A stretch of 64,000 nt of DNA from Chamaea fasciata. Taxonomy: Eukaryota > Chordata > Aves > Passeriformes > Sylviidae. Shown here in pieces: positions 34,129 to 47,035 of this stretch. The translations under genes and the position numbers were made by a program. Location of the stretch: positions 10,014,513 to 10,078,512 of the forward strand of contig JARCOQ010000006.1 in the NCBI GenBank assembly GCA_029207755.1, read 5' to 3'. The notes beneath the pieces are model-generated. The model saw nothing but the letters and a program-made list of their open reading frames with translations, did not search any database and was not told where the DNA came from. The first letter of the stretch is position 1, and each line of letters starts with the position of its first letter.

Positions 34129-36283
34129 GTAAATGTTGTGTCCAGGTTCAGACAGAAAGGTTTTCCTTTGTCCACCTTTTATCTGCTCTTCAAGACATCT
34201 CCTGAGTATGTCAGATCTCAGGCTAAGGCAGAAATTGTTTCTTGTGTCTGAGGAAATATCATTTAGGGTTTCTTCACCTTGAACATGGTACATTTGCCCT
34301 CCTTCAGAGACCATGTCAGAGCTTGCTCAGAAATCTTTTCCTGGGCTTTTGCTGGTTTTTTTTTTTTTAGATTATACAGTCAACATCTCCTATTTTGGGC
34401 AGAGGGGCAAAGGGTGGTTTGAGAGGCCTCAACCATCTTGAAGGTTTATTATCTGTCACTACTCTTTAGCAGGGTTGATCTTTAATCCCCCTTAAATAAC
34501 AGAGCCAGACAGGGTTAATCATTTCTAATCAAGCAAGATTAGCATATAAAAGGGGATACTGAGATTTTATAAAACACTCACTGTGTATTAGCAGATGAGA
34601 AATTCTCAACATTGAATCCATGCAGAAACAAACTGTAGAATTTTTTTAGAGTTACCTGAAAAAATCAGGAACATCTGTGTGTGGCCTTTACTCAAGGTCA
34701 GTGTCTATAAAATTCTGATTAACTGAAAATTGGGAACTTTTGGTTCTGGAGGTCCTAATTCCAACTACCTTGGATTAGAACTACTGAGAAGAGGAGATTC
34801 CTTTTTCCTTAACAATTTCTGAATCAAAATGACGAATTTCCTTTACAGTTTCTGAATCAATAAATATAGTGAAAAAGTGCATTACTTGACCTAAAGCAGG
34901 TGTAGAAAGTCAGTTCTCCTACAAAGCACACCTCAGTCTAGCATATATTATGAATATTAGGGTTAAGTCCCATCCATCACGTGAAATTCTGATATACCTG
35001 TTATAACAAGACTAATTTTTTTGCCTCTGTAGTTGCAACCTGTAATCAATGTAAAGGGTTATAGACTTATTTTTTCCAATATATGGAGGAGAGTTCACAA
35101 ATTTGAGCTATGAACATGAAATTCCCTATCCACTAATAAGGAACACAGCCTGGTGGATTTTTCCATGAGAAAGAGTAAAAATCCATCTTTCTCTGTGATC
35201 CTTATTTATTACTGTCTGAATATATTTGACACTGTATGAAAGACTCATGCTTGGAGAGTCTAAAAGACTGTGAAAATGGGCAAAAATGGAATGAGGGACC
35301 AGCATTCATTCAGCACAGAGCTGAGATCACCGCACTTCCTCCCTGAGCTTGCTGAGAGAACTAAATTAAGGAATCTCCAGCACCTCAATTACTTCTTCAC
35401 TGAGCTCCACAAAACTATTTTTATTTTTTTAGACAAATCAACAGAAAATGCGACACGTCTGAAAACTTTGACACAGAGAGGCTGCTAGAAAAGACAGCTA
35501 AAATGCCACTTGTCTCTAAATAGGCCTTACGGGAGAGGAAAAACGAGCATTTTCAGAGGGTGTGTACATATGGGAGGCTCCCATTAGTGTGGATGTTTCC
35601 CAGAATTGCTCCTGCAGCAGTTCAAGACTTTTAAGCTGAAGGAGTGATAAGTTGGGGTAAAAACAATGCTGATCCAAAGAATGACAACGTCTCATCATCT
35701 ATGGCCTGAGCATAGAAACTTTAGTCTTTCCTGAGTCAAAATTCTGGAGTTTTAAACTCAGTTTTTTATATAGATGCGGCCACAAGAGCCTGCCTTTTTT
35801 CTTTTTTTTTTTTTTTTGGATTAGACTCTAGTGGTTCTCAAATTTTAGTCAAACTAAGTAAATTTTTATGTTTAAGTGGGCAGGTGCACCTTGTTAAAGC
35901 ACTAAGTCCATGCTGCAGCTGGGCTTTTATGTGCTGGTTTTTCTTTTTCATTTCCCACCTCTTAAGGTCCGTCAGGTGAGCTCGACCTCAAGTTTGATTG
36001 CCAGCCATAAACACAAAATGCACATTGCTTTTTATTGCAGTTTATTTTAAAATATCTGGGTATTAAATTCCAATGGAAATCTCAGACATGACTCATAAAA
36101 TGTCATGAAACACCTTTTATACCCAAGTGCCAGTTACCATCCATCTCACGTGACAGCCTCTTCCCAAAAGGGTTCTGCAAGGAAAAGATAACCATGCATC
36201 CAGGAGAGGTTCCTTAATACACAAACACTTATTTAAATGTGACCGGTTTTATTAATCCAGTTATTAATTGATCTTGTGGGTGG
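34129..36283. other. Gene-free stretch
   Basis: AT-rich with short T-runs (34361, 35803). No repeats or exons are recognised. Confidence 0.5.
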
Positions 36284-36365
36284 CATCCCATCCCATGGCA
36301 GGGGGTGGAATCCAGATGATGTTTAAGGTCCCTTCAAACCCAAACTATTCTGTGATTCAATGATT
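36284..36365 (+). mobile_element. CR1 LINE 3' tip (plus)
   Basis: CCATGGCAGGGGGTGGAATC, GATGATGTTTAAGGTCCC, AACCCAAACTATTC and TGTGATTCAATGATT mark the last ~80 bp of CR1. Confidence 0.88.
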
Positions 36366-37820
36366 AATGTGAAAGCTTCATAAATTTTCCTACAAGAAGA
36401 GTTTTCCTACAATTTTTATGTCATCTTGGCAATTGTGGAGTTCTGTTTCCCAAAATATTAGTAATTTTGTTAACAAAGATTTAAAAAAAAAATTATTGCT
36501 ACTTGGTAATATTTTCCTTGTTAAATTCTTACAGCTCAGTGACTCACTCCTATAAATCATACTACTTGGTTTTCATTACATCCTTGTGTTTTATGAGAAA
36601 ATTATTCTGATTTTTAGTACACTGTTCCAACCTCTTCTGTCTTAGCAACATCAGAAAGCTGAAACACTATTTGATATAGGAAGCAGGACATTATCTTACC
36701 CTGCCTCACATAGTCTCTCAGTTTTAAAGAAGTCTTCATATTTCTCTTCTCAGCCTTTTGTTACCCAAACAATCTTTCAGATGGAGGCTCTCAGCAATTT
36801 CAGGTCTGTAGCTGGGATATCTAAGGAAAATATATGGAGGAAGGAATGAGGTGTGGTAGTTGTACACATTTTATCACATATAACTTCACCCCTAGGACTG
36901 AAATTTTACAGATTCATCTGGGTCCTATTTCAAGTTCCAGAATTAGGCTAATACAGTTTTTCAGCACATCCTTCAGACCAGTCCTCTCAGAAATCCCACT
37001 CCCTCTTTTCTCCAGCTCAGTGTAAGATACAACTCTGAAGATAAGAAAAGCACTTCAAAATTCTGTTTAGAGCTGGTTCATCTGTGATTTCTCAGTGACA
37101 ATCTGGCTCCTGAAGTTTGGGCGCTTCTCCGCCGAGTTCTGCATGAGCTCCGTGTGCTGCCAATTTCCTGCCATTGTCTCTGCTCTCAAGGGCTGGTGCC
37201 TGTGTTCATCCAAATGATGAAGAGAAAGGTTCTGAAGTTCTGGGCTTTTTCATTCATTTCAACAGACCTTGGATCAGGTCTTGATGTCTCCAGAACAAAG
37301 GGGAACATAAAGAAAGCAGCCTTGTGCAAAGGTATTTTTGTGGGGGAAGGAGGGGAGGGAAGAGAAAGAGAGAAAACAACCTCTTCTTTAGTAGGGACAA
37401 AAGATGAACTTTTGAAACTTTCCTGACTTCTTTAAGTTTTTCTGTCAAAATCCTTTCAGGTATGTGCTTGAATATGTTGCAGCTGAAAAACTGGTATTGC
37501 TTGACCCCATCAAGACCTCTGCTGAGCTCCTGTCATGTTTGAGAAACTCTTCTTCGAAATGTCCTCAGTAACAAGCCTGATAGTATTTGGAAATAATTGG
37601 ACTCCATGTCACCTTTTACTTTTTCCTAAAAGTTGTGTAGTTTTCTCCTTATTTCACTTCCTATCCATGTGCATCTTTTACTGTCCTGAATCACAGGAGA
37701 AAAACTTTTTTTTTTTTTTTTTATTCCTACCTGTATATAAATTCTGCTATTGCAAGAAACTATTTTATGAAAGAGTCATTGGAAAAATCATCAGAGAGAC
37801 ACCTCAAATGTTATCCCGCT
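36366..37820. other. Gene-free stretch
   Basis: No gene is recognised. The 37110-37150 segment has a few CpGs but no other promoter sign. Confidence 0.5.
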
Positions 37821-38012
37821 CACAGAATCACAGAATGGTTTGGGTTGGAAAAGACATTAAAGTCCACCCAGTTCCAACCCTGACCATGGGCAGGGACACC
37901 TTCCACTAGCCCAGGCTGCTCCAAACCCCATCTGACCTGGCCTTGGACACTTCCAGGGATCCAGGGGCAGCCACAGCTTCTCTGGGCACCCTATGCCAGG
38001 GCCTCACTACCC
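37821..38012 (-). mobile_element. CR1 LINE 3' end (minus)
   Basis: A well-preserved reversed CR1 runs from CACAGAATCACAGAATGG through CATGGGCAGGGACACC, CCACTAGCCCAGGCTGCTCC, GGACACTTCCAGGGATCC to CAGGGCCTCACTACCC. About 190 bp. Confidence 0.95.
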
Positions 38013-39911
38013 TATGTGCAAAGAATATCTTATTTTACGTTTTAATTTCTTGACTAAATTAATCAGTTTTGTTTTTCTTGTATAAAATATTACTTCCCAT
38101 TTGGAAAAGAGGAAAAGTTTGGGAAACAAAGTCTGAAGAAAAGTGCCTGTTGCAAAGGTCCTTAGCCCAGCATAGGGATGAATATTGCTGCTCCCAGGAG
38201 TGTTCTCCCTAAAAGTCAAGACAAAGGTGGATAAAGTAACTGGTGGGAGAACCCTAAATTAATGTGGAGGGTAATTTCTGCAGGGCCTTCCACCCACTGT
38301 AGCTCATTCTCCACATACCTGTTCCCCATCAGTGAGCATCACACTATTTTATTAATCATATTAATAAAATAGCATCCAATAGGTTTTCCAAGCCACTGGA
38401 GTATCCAAAGCTGATTGATCCATGCTGCCTGTTATACAGCTGTTTACTTACAGCTGGAACCAGCCTTCTGAAATAACTGCAGCTTAAGTTGTAGCTTAAT
38501 ACTTGTGGCTTAACCCCAATGTCTTAGGAGCAAAAATCTTCACAGACTTGAATGGGATTGGAGTTGACTTTATTTCTTCTCACATCACAACGCTCTCCTG
38601 TTGTAAATTATCAGTCCCAGCAGTGGAGAGTGCCAGACTGACAAACAATTTTGTTTTTCCTCCAGTTGCCCCAGCACTGTTTTTGCAAATTTTACAGGGA
38701 ATAGTTTTCTTACAATTTTCAGCAGAAATGACAGGCAGTCCTTTTTCCACATCGTTAATATCAATCCTGCCCCTGGCAGGGTGTGCTGTGCAGAATGAAC
38801 CTTCTCTTAGCCTGGAGTTGGAGGACGTAAGTTTTCTCATATTTTAACCAACACAAAAGGGGCTGAGGTTTAACCAAACCCATTCCACAATGCCCTAAAT
38901 TCTTTCCCACCATGTGCCCTGGCTCCATGGTTCTATTTCCAACTGCAGCTCTCCATCCCCAGCGCATCCTGCATGACTATCCAACATGGACAGTGGGATT
39001 TCACTGGGAGAGAGGAGAATGACACAGGAGCTAAAATAGGCCTTGCATCCCTATTCCAGATGTTCTACTTTGGACATGTCACATGCATCCGGGAAAGGTT
39101 TTTTTGTTGGATCTACAATGTGTAGGTGAACTGGGGGTTCCATAGACTTGCTAACAATGCTGAAAGGAATTCAGTCCTATTAGAGCCTTCATTCTGAAAA
39201 TCAAATTTTTGTTCTCTCATTTTGAATAACATAAAAATATTTAAATTAAACAGAATTTTGTAAAAAAAAATGCTTATTTTGGGGTGCTTGGAAACTAGAA
39301 ATACTGACTAAAATCCTTGAAATGACAGAAGTTTGATTCCTTTTCCCTCTTTCCTTATTTTGTGTTTTCTTCCTGCCTTTATTTCTTTTTCTTCTGGTTC
39401 AGGATCCTCACAATTTATGCAACCTTTATGTAAGTCACAACAGAAATTTATTTCAGATGACTTGTTCTATGTGGCTGGTGGAGTTTGCCAAGGATTTCTG
39501 GTGAGCAGATTTGTGGGTGTCTGTGTGTGTGTGGAAAAGGGAAGGGAGAGGGAGAATTTTGCATTGCAGACAGTGCAAGCAGGACCAAGCCAGACATCTG
39601 ATTTGCATAGAGAAAAAACAACAAACAAACAAACACACCCAAAAAACCAGCATAAAGGAAATATCTGCTCTTCTAAATGCAAAAACTCAGGGAAGAAAAT
39701 GAAGAAATTTCTTTGTTGGGACTGTGGATGAGACTGGAAACTTACCTTAGGCTCTAACTAATGCTTAATAAATTATCCTGGAGTTTCTTTGAAAAATTAC
39801 ACAAACCTGTAGCACCATGTTAGAATTATCAAACCTGTGCAAACATTTCCCCAAGAGTTAAGTTTCATCCCCATTTCCCTAAAGAATAAACTGAAGGATG
39901 CTGGATGACTT
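38013..39911. other. Gene-free stretch
   Basis: No gene or repeat is recognised apart from the palindrome at 38344 and a CA/AAC-rich patch near 39620-39650. Confidence 0.5.
38344..38372. repeat. Perfect AT-rich palindrome, 13-bp stem
   Basis: CTATTTTATTAAT and ATTAATAAAATAG are exact inverted copies around a 3-base spacer (CAT). The sequence could extrude a cruciform; no known element is attached. Confidence 0.92.
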
Positions 39912-39981
39912 AAGGGTTGGAAGAATATGATCTTTAAGGTTCCTTTTAGCCAAACTTTCTGTGATTCTATGATTTTATGAC
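39912..39981 (+). mobile_element. CR1 LINE 3' tip (plus)
   Basis: GGGTTGGAAGAATATGATC, TTTAAGGTTCCTTTTAGCC and TGTGATTCTATGATTTTATG are a diverged terminal ~70 bp of CR1. Confidence 0.85.
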
Positions 39982-40624
39982 TCAGGTAGAAAGGCATGCA
40001 GGTAGAAGTAAAACCCAATGAATGCCAAGATGATGAAGCAGGAAAAAAACCCCACATCCCAATGTATGAGCCTGTCTGTATGTACACTGTAAATATTTAT
40101 CCCAATATGACTAGCTTTCCATCAGGATTGGTCTTATATGGCAGAAGGAAGAGAATAGGATTAATGTTGATATTCACATTCGTTGAAGGAGCCTCCACCA
40201 TCTGTGAAATTATTGTAACAAACAACATTTTCACATGTCATTTATTTTTAATTTCTTTTCTGTTTTTTTAAAAAATAGTCTAATTAAAGGAAAGATTGTG
40301 AAGGAGAAGAGCAGGAGGGGAAGAAATCTCAATGCAGAACTTGAAAGCACCATATTGCAATTTGGGATTAGAAGAGGGAAAGATGAATTTGCATGTTGAT
40401 GCCTTTCATATTTATTCACTTAGAAAGCTGTTTATGGAATGCTTTAGGCACAGAACACTGCAAACATGATCAGAATTTCAGCCACTCAAAATCACCAACA
40501 AAAACATGCTCTCTCCTTAAATGGAGGAAGTTCAGAAACCAGAGGCCCCCAGGTCAAATGCTAGAGCATTGGTCCAAAAAGCAGCAAAATCTCTTCTGTA
40601 ATCCTCCTTCCTGTGACAGTGCCA

Positions 40625-40866
40625 GGACCTGAGGGAACGGCTCGAGCTGTGTAAGGGGGATTTATGTTGGATATTTGGAAAAGGTTCTTCCCTGAGCACT
40701 GCCCAGGCTCCTCAGGGAATGGGCTCAGCCCCAAATCTGCCAGAGCTCCAGGAGGGTTTGGACAACTCTCCCAGGGACAGGGTGGGATTGTTGGGGTGTC
40801 TGTGCAGGGCCACGACTCAATGATCTTTGTGGATCCCTTCCAACTTGGGATATTTTATGGTTCTAT
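40625..40866 (+). mobile_element. CR1 LINE 3' end, distinct subfamily
   Basis: GGACCTGAGGGAACGGCTCG, CCCAGGCTCCTCAGGGAATG, CAGAGCTCCAGGAGGGTTTG, GGGATTGTTGGGGTGTCTGT, GATCCCTTCCAACTTGGGAT and TTTTATGGTTCTATCA give about 240 bp of a CR1 subfamily whose body differs from the commoner copies in the window. Confidence 0.88.
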
Positions 40867-41295
40867 CAAATGTTTCTTTTCCAAAATGACTTTAATATAC
40901 ACCCTTAGTTGAATGCATTGAAGCTAATATTAATAATTGTTGCTAGAACAAAGTATTTAGTTTCTCCAATTGGACAACTGAATCAGAACAGGAAAATCAG
41001 AAAAGTTTATACAAAATATAGGGGAAAACTAACCAGAGCCACAAATATCTGTTCTTGGCAGCTCTAAGATTCATTAGTAGCAAGTGAAAAACAAGGAAAG
41101 TTTCCATCATGCCCAACAGAAAGTGGGAGGTTTCAACAGCTAATGCCAAGAGGTCATGATGTTTAATGTCTTTTTTGCTTCAGTCTTCATGAAAATAATT
41201 ATCCTTGGTCAGGTACACTGATATAACTTCCACAGAGCAAAAAAACCAAGCTAGAAAAGGCAAGAGGTAACAAAACCAGATACAAAACACGGGGG
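40867..41295. other. Gene-free stretch
   Basis: Nothing is recognised here. The right part may include unrecognised flank of the LTR-like element at 41296. Confidence 0.45.
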
Positions 41296-41682
41296 TGTGA
41301 TGCCTAGAGGGGCTACCTGGAACAGAGGCAAGACAGTGTTAAATGAATAAAGTAGATGTTTACTGAAAAGGCCTTCACAGATACACCTTGGGCAGTACAA
41401 GAGCCAGGCCGAGGCTACACCCAAGATGAACAGCAGTTCACGAGGTTTCACACTTTTATACGACTTTTTTTCCATTTACATATTGGGGTTAATTGTCTAA
41501 TTACAGCTTCAGGTTGTGAAGTTCCATCCTCTCAGATTGCTCTCCTCAGTTCTCTGTTGTTCATACTTTTTGGGCTTGAAGCTGAAACAGTGTCCTTAGT
41601 TCTCGGGCTAGAAAAGGATTGTTTTGTCTAACTACACTGTGAGGAGAACTTGCTAACACTTTATATGAAGTTTAGAGTCACA
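41296..41682 (-). mobile_element. Probable solo LTR (minus), boundaries unconfirmed
   Basis: The plus strand starts TGTGATGCC and ends GAGTCACA, i.e. TG...CA in either reading. On the minus strand it has a TATAAAAG box (41453-41460), then a CTTGTACTGCCCAAGG block and a variant AGTAAA signal, an order expected for U3-R-U5. The flanking bases do not match, so TSDs are mutated, the boundaries are wrong, or it is a fragment. Confidence 0.6.
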
Positions 41683-42790
41683 CTCTAAGGCAGTACAGAA
41701 TCTGGAAAATATGAAAACTAAAACTTAAGGCATCAGGCGTGGTAGAAGGTATTAAAAGCTCCCATATAACTTCATATTGTTTAATTACCTTTATGGAGAG
41801 AATTGGTTTTAGTAACTCCCAAACAGGTTGTGATTCTTCTATAGAATGGAAACCTGAATGAATAAAACTTCCAAGCAAAAAAACCCAAACCAAACCTAAA
41901 AAACCCCACAAACAAATAAACAAAACACCACACAAACAAACAAAAAACATCCCCTACACAAACCCCAAAACATACTGACAATCTTCTCAAAACCCTCTAA
42001 GTTCAGCGCTAAGGAATTATCATCATCCCCAGGATAAACACAGACACTGAGGAAATCAGGAGTTTAGGATCTAACATGAACCTATTCAGTAACAAGAAAT
42101 GTTTCAGGCCAGTCTATTCTCCTTTCAAGGTACAATAATAATTTTAAGGTGAAAAGCTGTTGACGTCAAATTGTTACTCTCTTGAACATTTTATTTTTAC
42201 TTTTATGATAACAGTTTCTTTGTTATTGTACAGAACATCCTTGTAGTAACATGAGAAAGCATTAGTATAGTGTACAGAGGGTGTAAATCTTCTATAGAGA
42301 GTTCAGAAAGAGCTGAAAAACTGTCCTCAGGTTGCTAAAGGTTCAGACAAAGCCACATGACACTGAACATCTCTTGAGTTTGGTGCTATTATGTGTACTC
42401 TAACCCTGATTAATAAAATATTGTGATTTTAGGGTTGTAGAAAAACTGAAAATTTTGTAGTACTGGAGAGGATAGGCAGAATTCTGAGCATTATTAATAA
42501 AGATGGGAACCATCTTTATTGTAATAAATAGAACCAAATAATGTGCTATTTATTACAAACAAGTGCAGCTTTCTATATTTAGATGGGGTGATCTGCTTTA
42601 TAAATGAAGAATAAGGAAAACTGGTTCAACAGCAAATCCACTGAAAAGAGAAATTTTTTAACTTCAAAGTGGAACAAAAAAAATCACATTTCTGGAGAAG
42701 GGCAAATCTTATCCTGAGCTGAAAAATGCTAATATTTTATATCTATATAAAATAATATACTAGTAGTGGTGTACTAATATACTTGGATTT
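41683..42790. other. Gene-free stretch with A/C-rich tract
   Basis: It contains the A/C low-complexity tract at 41874-41974. Otherwise it is AT-rich and unremarkable. Confidence 0.5.
41874..41974. repeat. A/C-rich low-complexity tract
   Basis: About 100 bp almost free of G and T on the plus strand, with CAAA, AACCC and ACACC units. Frames read across it on the minus strand give artefactual Phe/Leu/Cys/Gly-rich peptides. Confidence 0.88.
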
Positions 42791-42953
42791 TGTTGCCCAG
42801 AGATGCTGCAGCTGCCCCAACCCTGGCAGTGTCCAAGGCCCGGTTGGATGAGACTTGGAGCAACCTGGGATAGTGGGAGGTGTCCCTGTCATGGTTGGAA
42901 CTGGATGGACTTTAACGTCCCTTCCAACCCAAACTGTTTTGTGATTCCATGAT
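42791..42953 (+). mobile_element. CR1 LINE 3' end (plus)
   Basis: GTTGCCCAGAGATGCTGCAG, AGTGTCCAAGGCCCGGTTGG, TTGGAGCAACCTGGGATAG, CGTCCCTTCCAACCC and TTTGTGATTCCATGATTT give about 160 bp in normal CR1 order. Confidence 0.93.
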
Positions 42954-43408
42954 TTGAACACCACATCTGAAACCAGGACAACACCAAGGGGAGAAAAATG
43001 AAGAAACTGCAGTGATTAAGCCTAGAGAAAACAACAGCAGGTGAGGCTGTGGCCAGGCTCTTCAGACACTCCAGAGGAAACTACAAAGGCAAAAAAATTA
43101 TTTTCAATATACACAGAGATAAGACAAGCTACTAAGAATAATTTCCAGCTAGCAGATCCCTGAGGATATGAGATAAACTAAATTATCATTTAAGATCCCT
43201 AAGCATTTTTATTTTTATTTCTATTACGAGATCTCTTTGAATTTGATTTTCTATTTCTACCACCTAGAAAAGGGCAGAGGTTTTTGAGTTGGTTTTCTTG
43301 TTTGATTACTTTTTGTTTTTCATTTGTTTGTTTGGGGTTTTGAGTGGGGTTTTGAACATATATGTAATTTTTTTCATGATTCTGAGGATCACTTTAGACA
43401 GAATATTG

Positions 43409-43452
<44 letters not shown>

Positions 43453-44884
43453 ATATATATATATGTATAACATAAAATGAACACTGCACTAACTCTGCTG
43501 CTCTTTTATGAGCCTACATTGCTCCTTCCAATTATGAGGGAAATTATTGTTGTAACTCCTTTGGACCTAATCATTAGCCTGTTACTTTGGACATTCTTTC
43601 ACTTTCCTGCTTATTAAGTTGTGGTATATTTCCCCAGGGCTTGCAATAAATCCATAAATGCCAGCAATTTGACACGGGGATGCATTGTTAGAGCAGCAGG
43701 AAAGCCAGGGCAGTTACACAACCAGAACATTTCATCCCACAGGCACTGTGGGGCACAAATAATGGCTATTTTATTCTTAGCCTTGTAGAAACCAGATTGC
43801 AGATGCTTTACTTGCAGTTTTGAGTGTTTGTTCCCATGGGCCAAGGCATTTAGAAATCTGGCGCTTTAATGTTGGTGTGATATTTCTCCCAGACTCCTCA
43901 GGAAATCTGACATCATGTTTTGTGACATATCTTGCAGATAGCATTTTCTTTTCAATTGCTCACCCAAATGTTCCCTGCCTGTTGTACACAATACAAATTA
44001 ATATCGCAAGCTGCTGCTATACTCTGCTGCTAAAATGTAATTTGTTCTTTGTATTTCTCTTGTGAAAAGCTGCTGACGTTCATTTCTAATGCTCAAATTA
44101 AAGAAGAAACTCAGAAATGAGGCTTGCAATTAGGCAAGGAATTTGATAAACATCAAAGAATTCATGACTGCTGCTTTTTAAAAACCAAAGATCAAAATAA
44201 ATTCCAGATTGTATATGGGTTTGAATAGCCATTTATGCAGTGAATAAAGAACAAGAGAAATGTCTGACTTCCAAAGAGTTCCAATTAAAAAAAAAAAAGT
44301 GTGTAAAATTTTAATTATGTGGCAAATATTGTCTAATGTCATCACCATGAAAAGAATGGATAGAAGATACACCCACTTCAACTAAAAAAAAAAAACCAAA
44401 CACACAAAACAAAATAATTTGCATCATTTGAAGGCAAGTAAGTGACTGAAAGTTTGAGAGAAATGTAGATTAAAAAAATTAGTTATATCTTACAAGATTG
44501 CTGTGAGTCAAGAGGAACACTTTGTTTAGCGGAAACCGAAGAAGCCCTACCCCAGTTTCCATATTTGGAATTGTTCTGCTACTTTTTATTTTAGCCATGG
44601 CAAGGGGACCTTTTTGAGAATTCTCCACACTTTATCACTAGACATGAAACGAGGAAGCAAATGCATGAAACAAATATTTGCTCAGCAAGTGACAAAACTA
44701 TGTCAGTTGGCCCCACGTCAATAAGAACCTTGGGCTTGCAAAACACACTAAGAGAACTGAGCACAATTCATTATTACCGAATTTATTACTTGCCCTGACT
44801 TTTATTGATGAAGGAGTTCTAGCAGGCCTTTTGAAGCCTGTGAGGTTTTGAAGGATAATTACTGGAAGCTCTGCTTCCCTATTT
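42954..44884. other. Gene-free stretch with (AT)n
   Basis: No gene is recognised. It contains the (AT)n array at 43411 and AT-rich non-repetitive DNA. Confidence 0.5.
43411..43464. repeat. (AT)n microsatellite
   Basis: Seventeen AT units, a GTATGT interruption, then seven more AT units. The Ile/Tyr repeat frame across it is an artefact. Confidence 0.97.
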
Positions 44885-45541
44885 TGTAGTCTTGGGTTGC
44901 AATGCAAGATGTAACCAAATGTATTTTATTACCAGCTGCTTAAACCAGGTGGAGCAGTGTTCTTTGTCTCTTCCACCACCCATCCTCCCTCCAGGGGATA
45001 TCTGTTGGTAATGGACCATTGAGGCTCACTGCATGACTGGTACAATTACATCATCCCATTGGGAGATGCTCCACCCAGCAGGAGGAGCCAAGCATTCCTA
45101 CCTGGATAAAACCTGAGATTCAGAACACCAGCACAGCCTGTTTGCACTGGGTTCCCAGAGGAAGACCAGACCCATCTCACCACCACTGGACCTTCAGAGG
45201 AAAACTACATCCTTCCACAGGATCATCTCTGATCCAACAGAACCGCATCTGTCACTCCAGGAGGACTTGATTGGGCTGCTACCAACACCCTGACCAACAG
45301 GGTGTCAGGTTGTATTCTGACTCTGTCAGTGTTTTCTTTTGTTGTTTGTTTGCTTTTTTGTACTTCTACATTTTTATTTTTGATATTCCTAGTAAAGAAC
45401 TGTTATTCCTATTCCCATATTTTTGCCTGAAAGCCCTTAATTTCAAAATTATAATAATTTGGAGGGAGGGTGTTTGCATTCTCCATTCCAAGGGAGGCTC
45501 CAGCTTTTCCCGGCAGATACCTGTCTTTCCAAACTGGGACA
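44885..45541 (+). mobile_element. Solo LTR, same family as 5925-6682
   Basis: It starts TGTAGTCTTGGGTTGC and ends AAACTGGGACA, 657 bp. It aligns by eye along its length with the LTR at 5925, including CATCCCATTGGGAGATGCTC, AACAGGGTGTCAGGT and CCTAGTAAAGAACTGTTATT (variant polyadenylation signal). Flanks TATTT and TGTCG do not match, so the TSD is mutated or the copy arose by recombination. No retroviral internal sequence follows. Confidence 0.85.
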
Positions 45542-47035
45542 TGTCGTCAGGCACTTTCTCCACAGAGAGGCTTCCAGGGATATGAATCTCCAAATCTACC
45601 AGGGGGAGATGTGAGCAGTGGTGCCATTAAACACTTTTTTGCTCAGACACTAATTAAGAGGGCAGGCAAGTCCTGTATGTATTTTAAGGTGAGAAAGGGC
45701 TGTGTCAGTAACCATCTGGCCTCTCCAGGCATTCCCAAGCAGCTGGAGCTGTGATGGAGAGATTCAGGCTCATGATTCCATGTGGCAGCTTTCAGGGATT
45801 TGCAAAGGAATATATTTTTGTCCCAGAATGCCACATATCCCATCCAATTAACCTTGCATGGATCTGGGACTGCATCACATAAAGCTGTGTGCTGCCTGCA
45901 GCCTCCATCCCCTGCAGGGTCCTGCCCAGCCTCACAGCTCAGCAGTCAGAGGCAGCTGTGCATTTTCCCCTTCAACTGAATTGAGCAATAAATTTATCTT
46001 CAACCCAGGGACCTCAGTTTGGCTTCAAGCAGGAACATGCTCCCAGGTCTCTGATATATCCCTTACAACATTAAGTATTTACTAAACTAAATCAAGGCCT
46101 AGATTTGCTCTGCAACTCAGCTTCTGATGTTCCTCCCAGGCATCAGGAGACTCCAACACAAGTCCCTTTGCCAACTAATATTTAATTAGTTCTCTCTGGA
46201 AAGGGAAAGACCAAGAGATACCCATTTCACAACAATATGTATCTTATGGGCTAAAGTGCAGACCCAGCAGGTAGAAAGCATTAGCACAAGTTTTCATCCT
46301 TTTTCTCAGCCACAGGAGCTAAAAACAAACCAAATTTTGCACCATCTTTGGGATTTGAAGTGCTGCCTCTGCAACAAAATCTTGAAAGTTGACAGCACAG
46401 GAAATTTTACTGACTTTTTAGTACAAGCCCTTTGTAGCAGTTTGACACCTGCCACCTTATCCCCTAGCAGTGCCAGCAACAGCAGTTCAGGCACTTAGAT
46501 TTGTGGAATCTATCAGACAATTGGAGGCCTAATGGGCAGTGCTGGGTTTAACTCTGCTTTGTCAATCTCACAGAACAAACTTGTCCTCAGACACTTTTCC
46601 CTTGGGACAGCTCAGCAGTTCTCGTTACCAGCTCATGGCAGCACAGAGAAGTCTGCAAGTTTCCTTGGACAAGGAAATAATAGTAAAAAGCTTCATTTCT
46701 CCCACTTGTTTCCTGATACACACTAACCTGGGCATTGTGCTGAACACGCCAGCCTTACAATGCTTCTTGGGCTCCCAGTCCTACTGCACTGAGACATGGA
46801 ACAAGCATCCTGCTTCCAAGAATTTATATTCCCAGTAGAAAAGAGAACAAGATGGTTTCGGTATGACATAGTGCCCACAGAAGCCATACACAGCACCACT
46901 AGAAAAAGCAGGAGCAATATTCACTGCTACCTACAGTGGTTTTTTTTCTAGCAAAAAAAATGTGTGTGACCAGAATATTGATCTGAATATGCAGAACTAA
47001 GGATGGAAATGTCAGAACAAGGAGAAAGATGGATG
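45542..47035. other. Gene-free stretch
   Basis: No recognised element. Several frames of 60-100 codons at 45470-46840 overlap in different phases without any recognisable domain. Confidence 0.5.

Noticed and set aside
41874..41974. A/C-rich tract with AACCC units, possible interstitial telomere repeat
   Set aside because: The units are irregular and no run of exact CCCTAA is present.
45597..45606. CCAGGGGGAG as a CTCF core
   Set aside because: It matches only part of the CTCF motif, with no supporting flanking bases.
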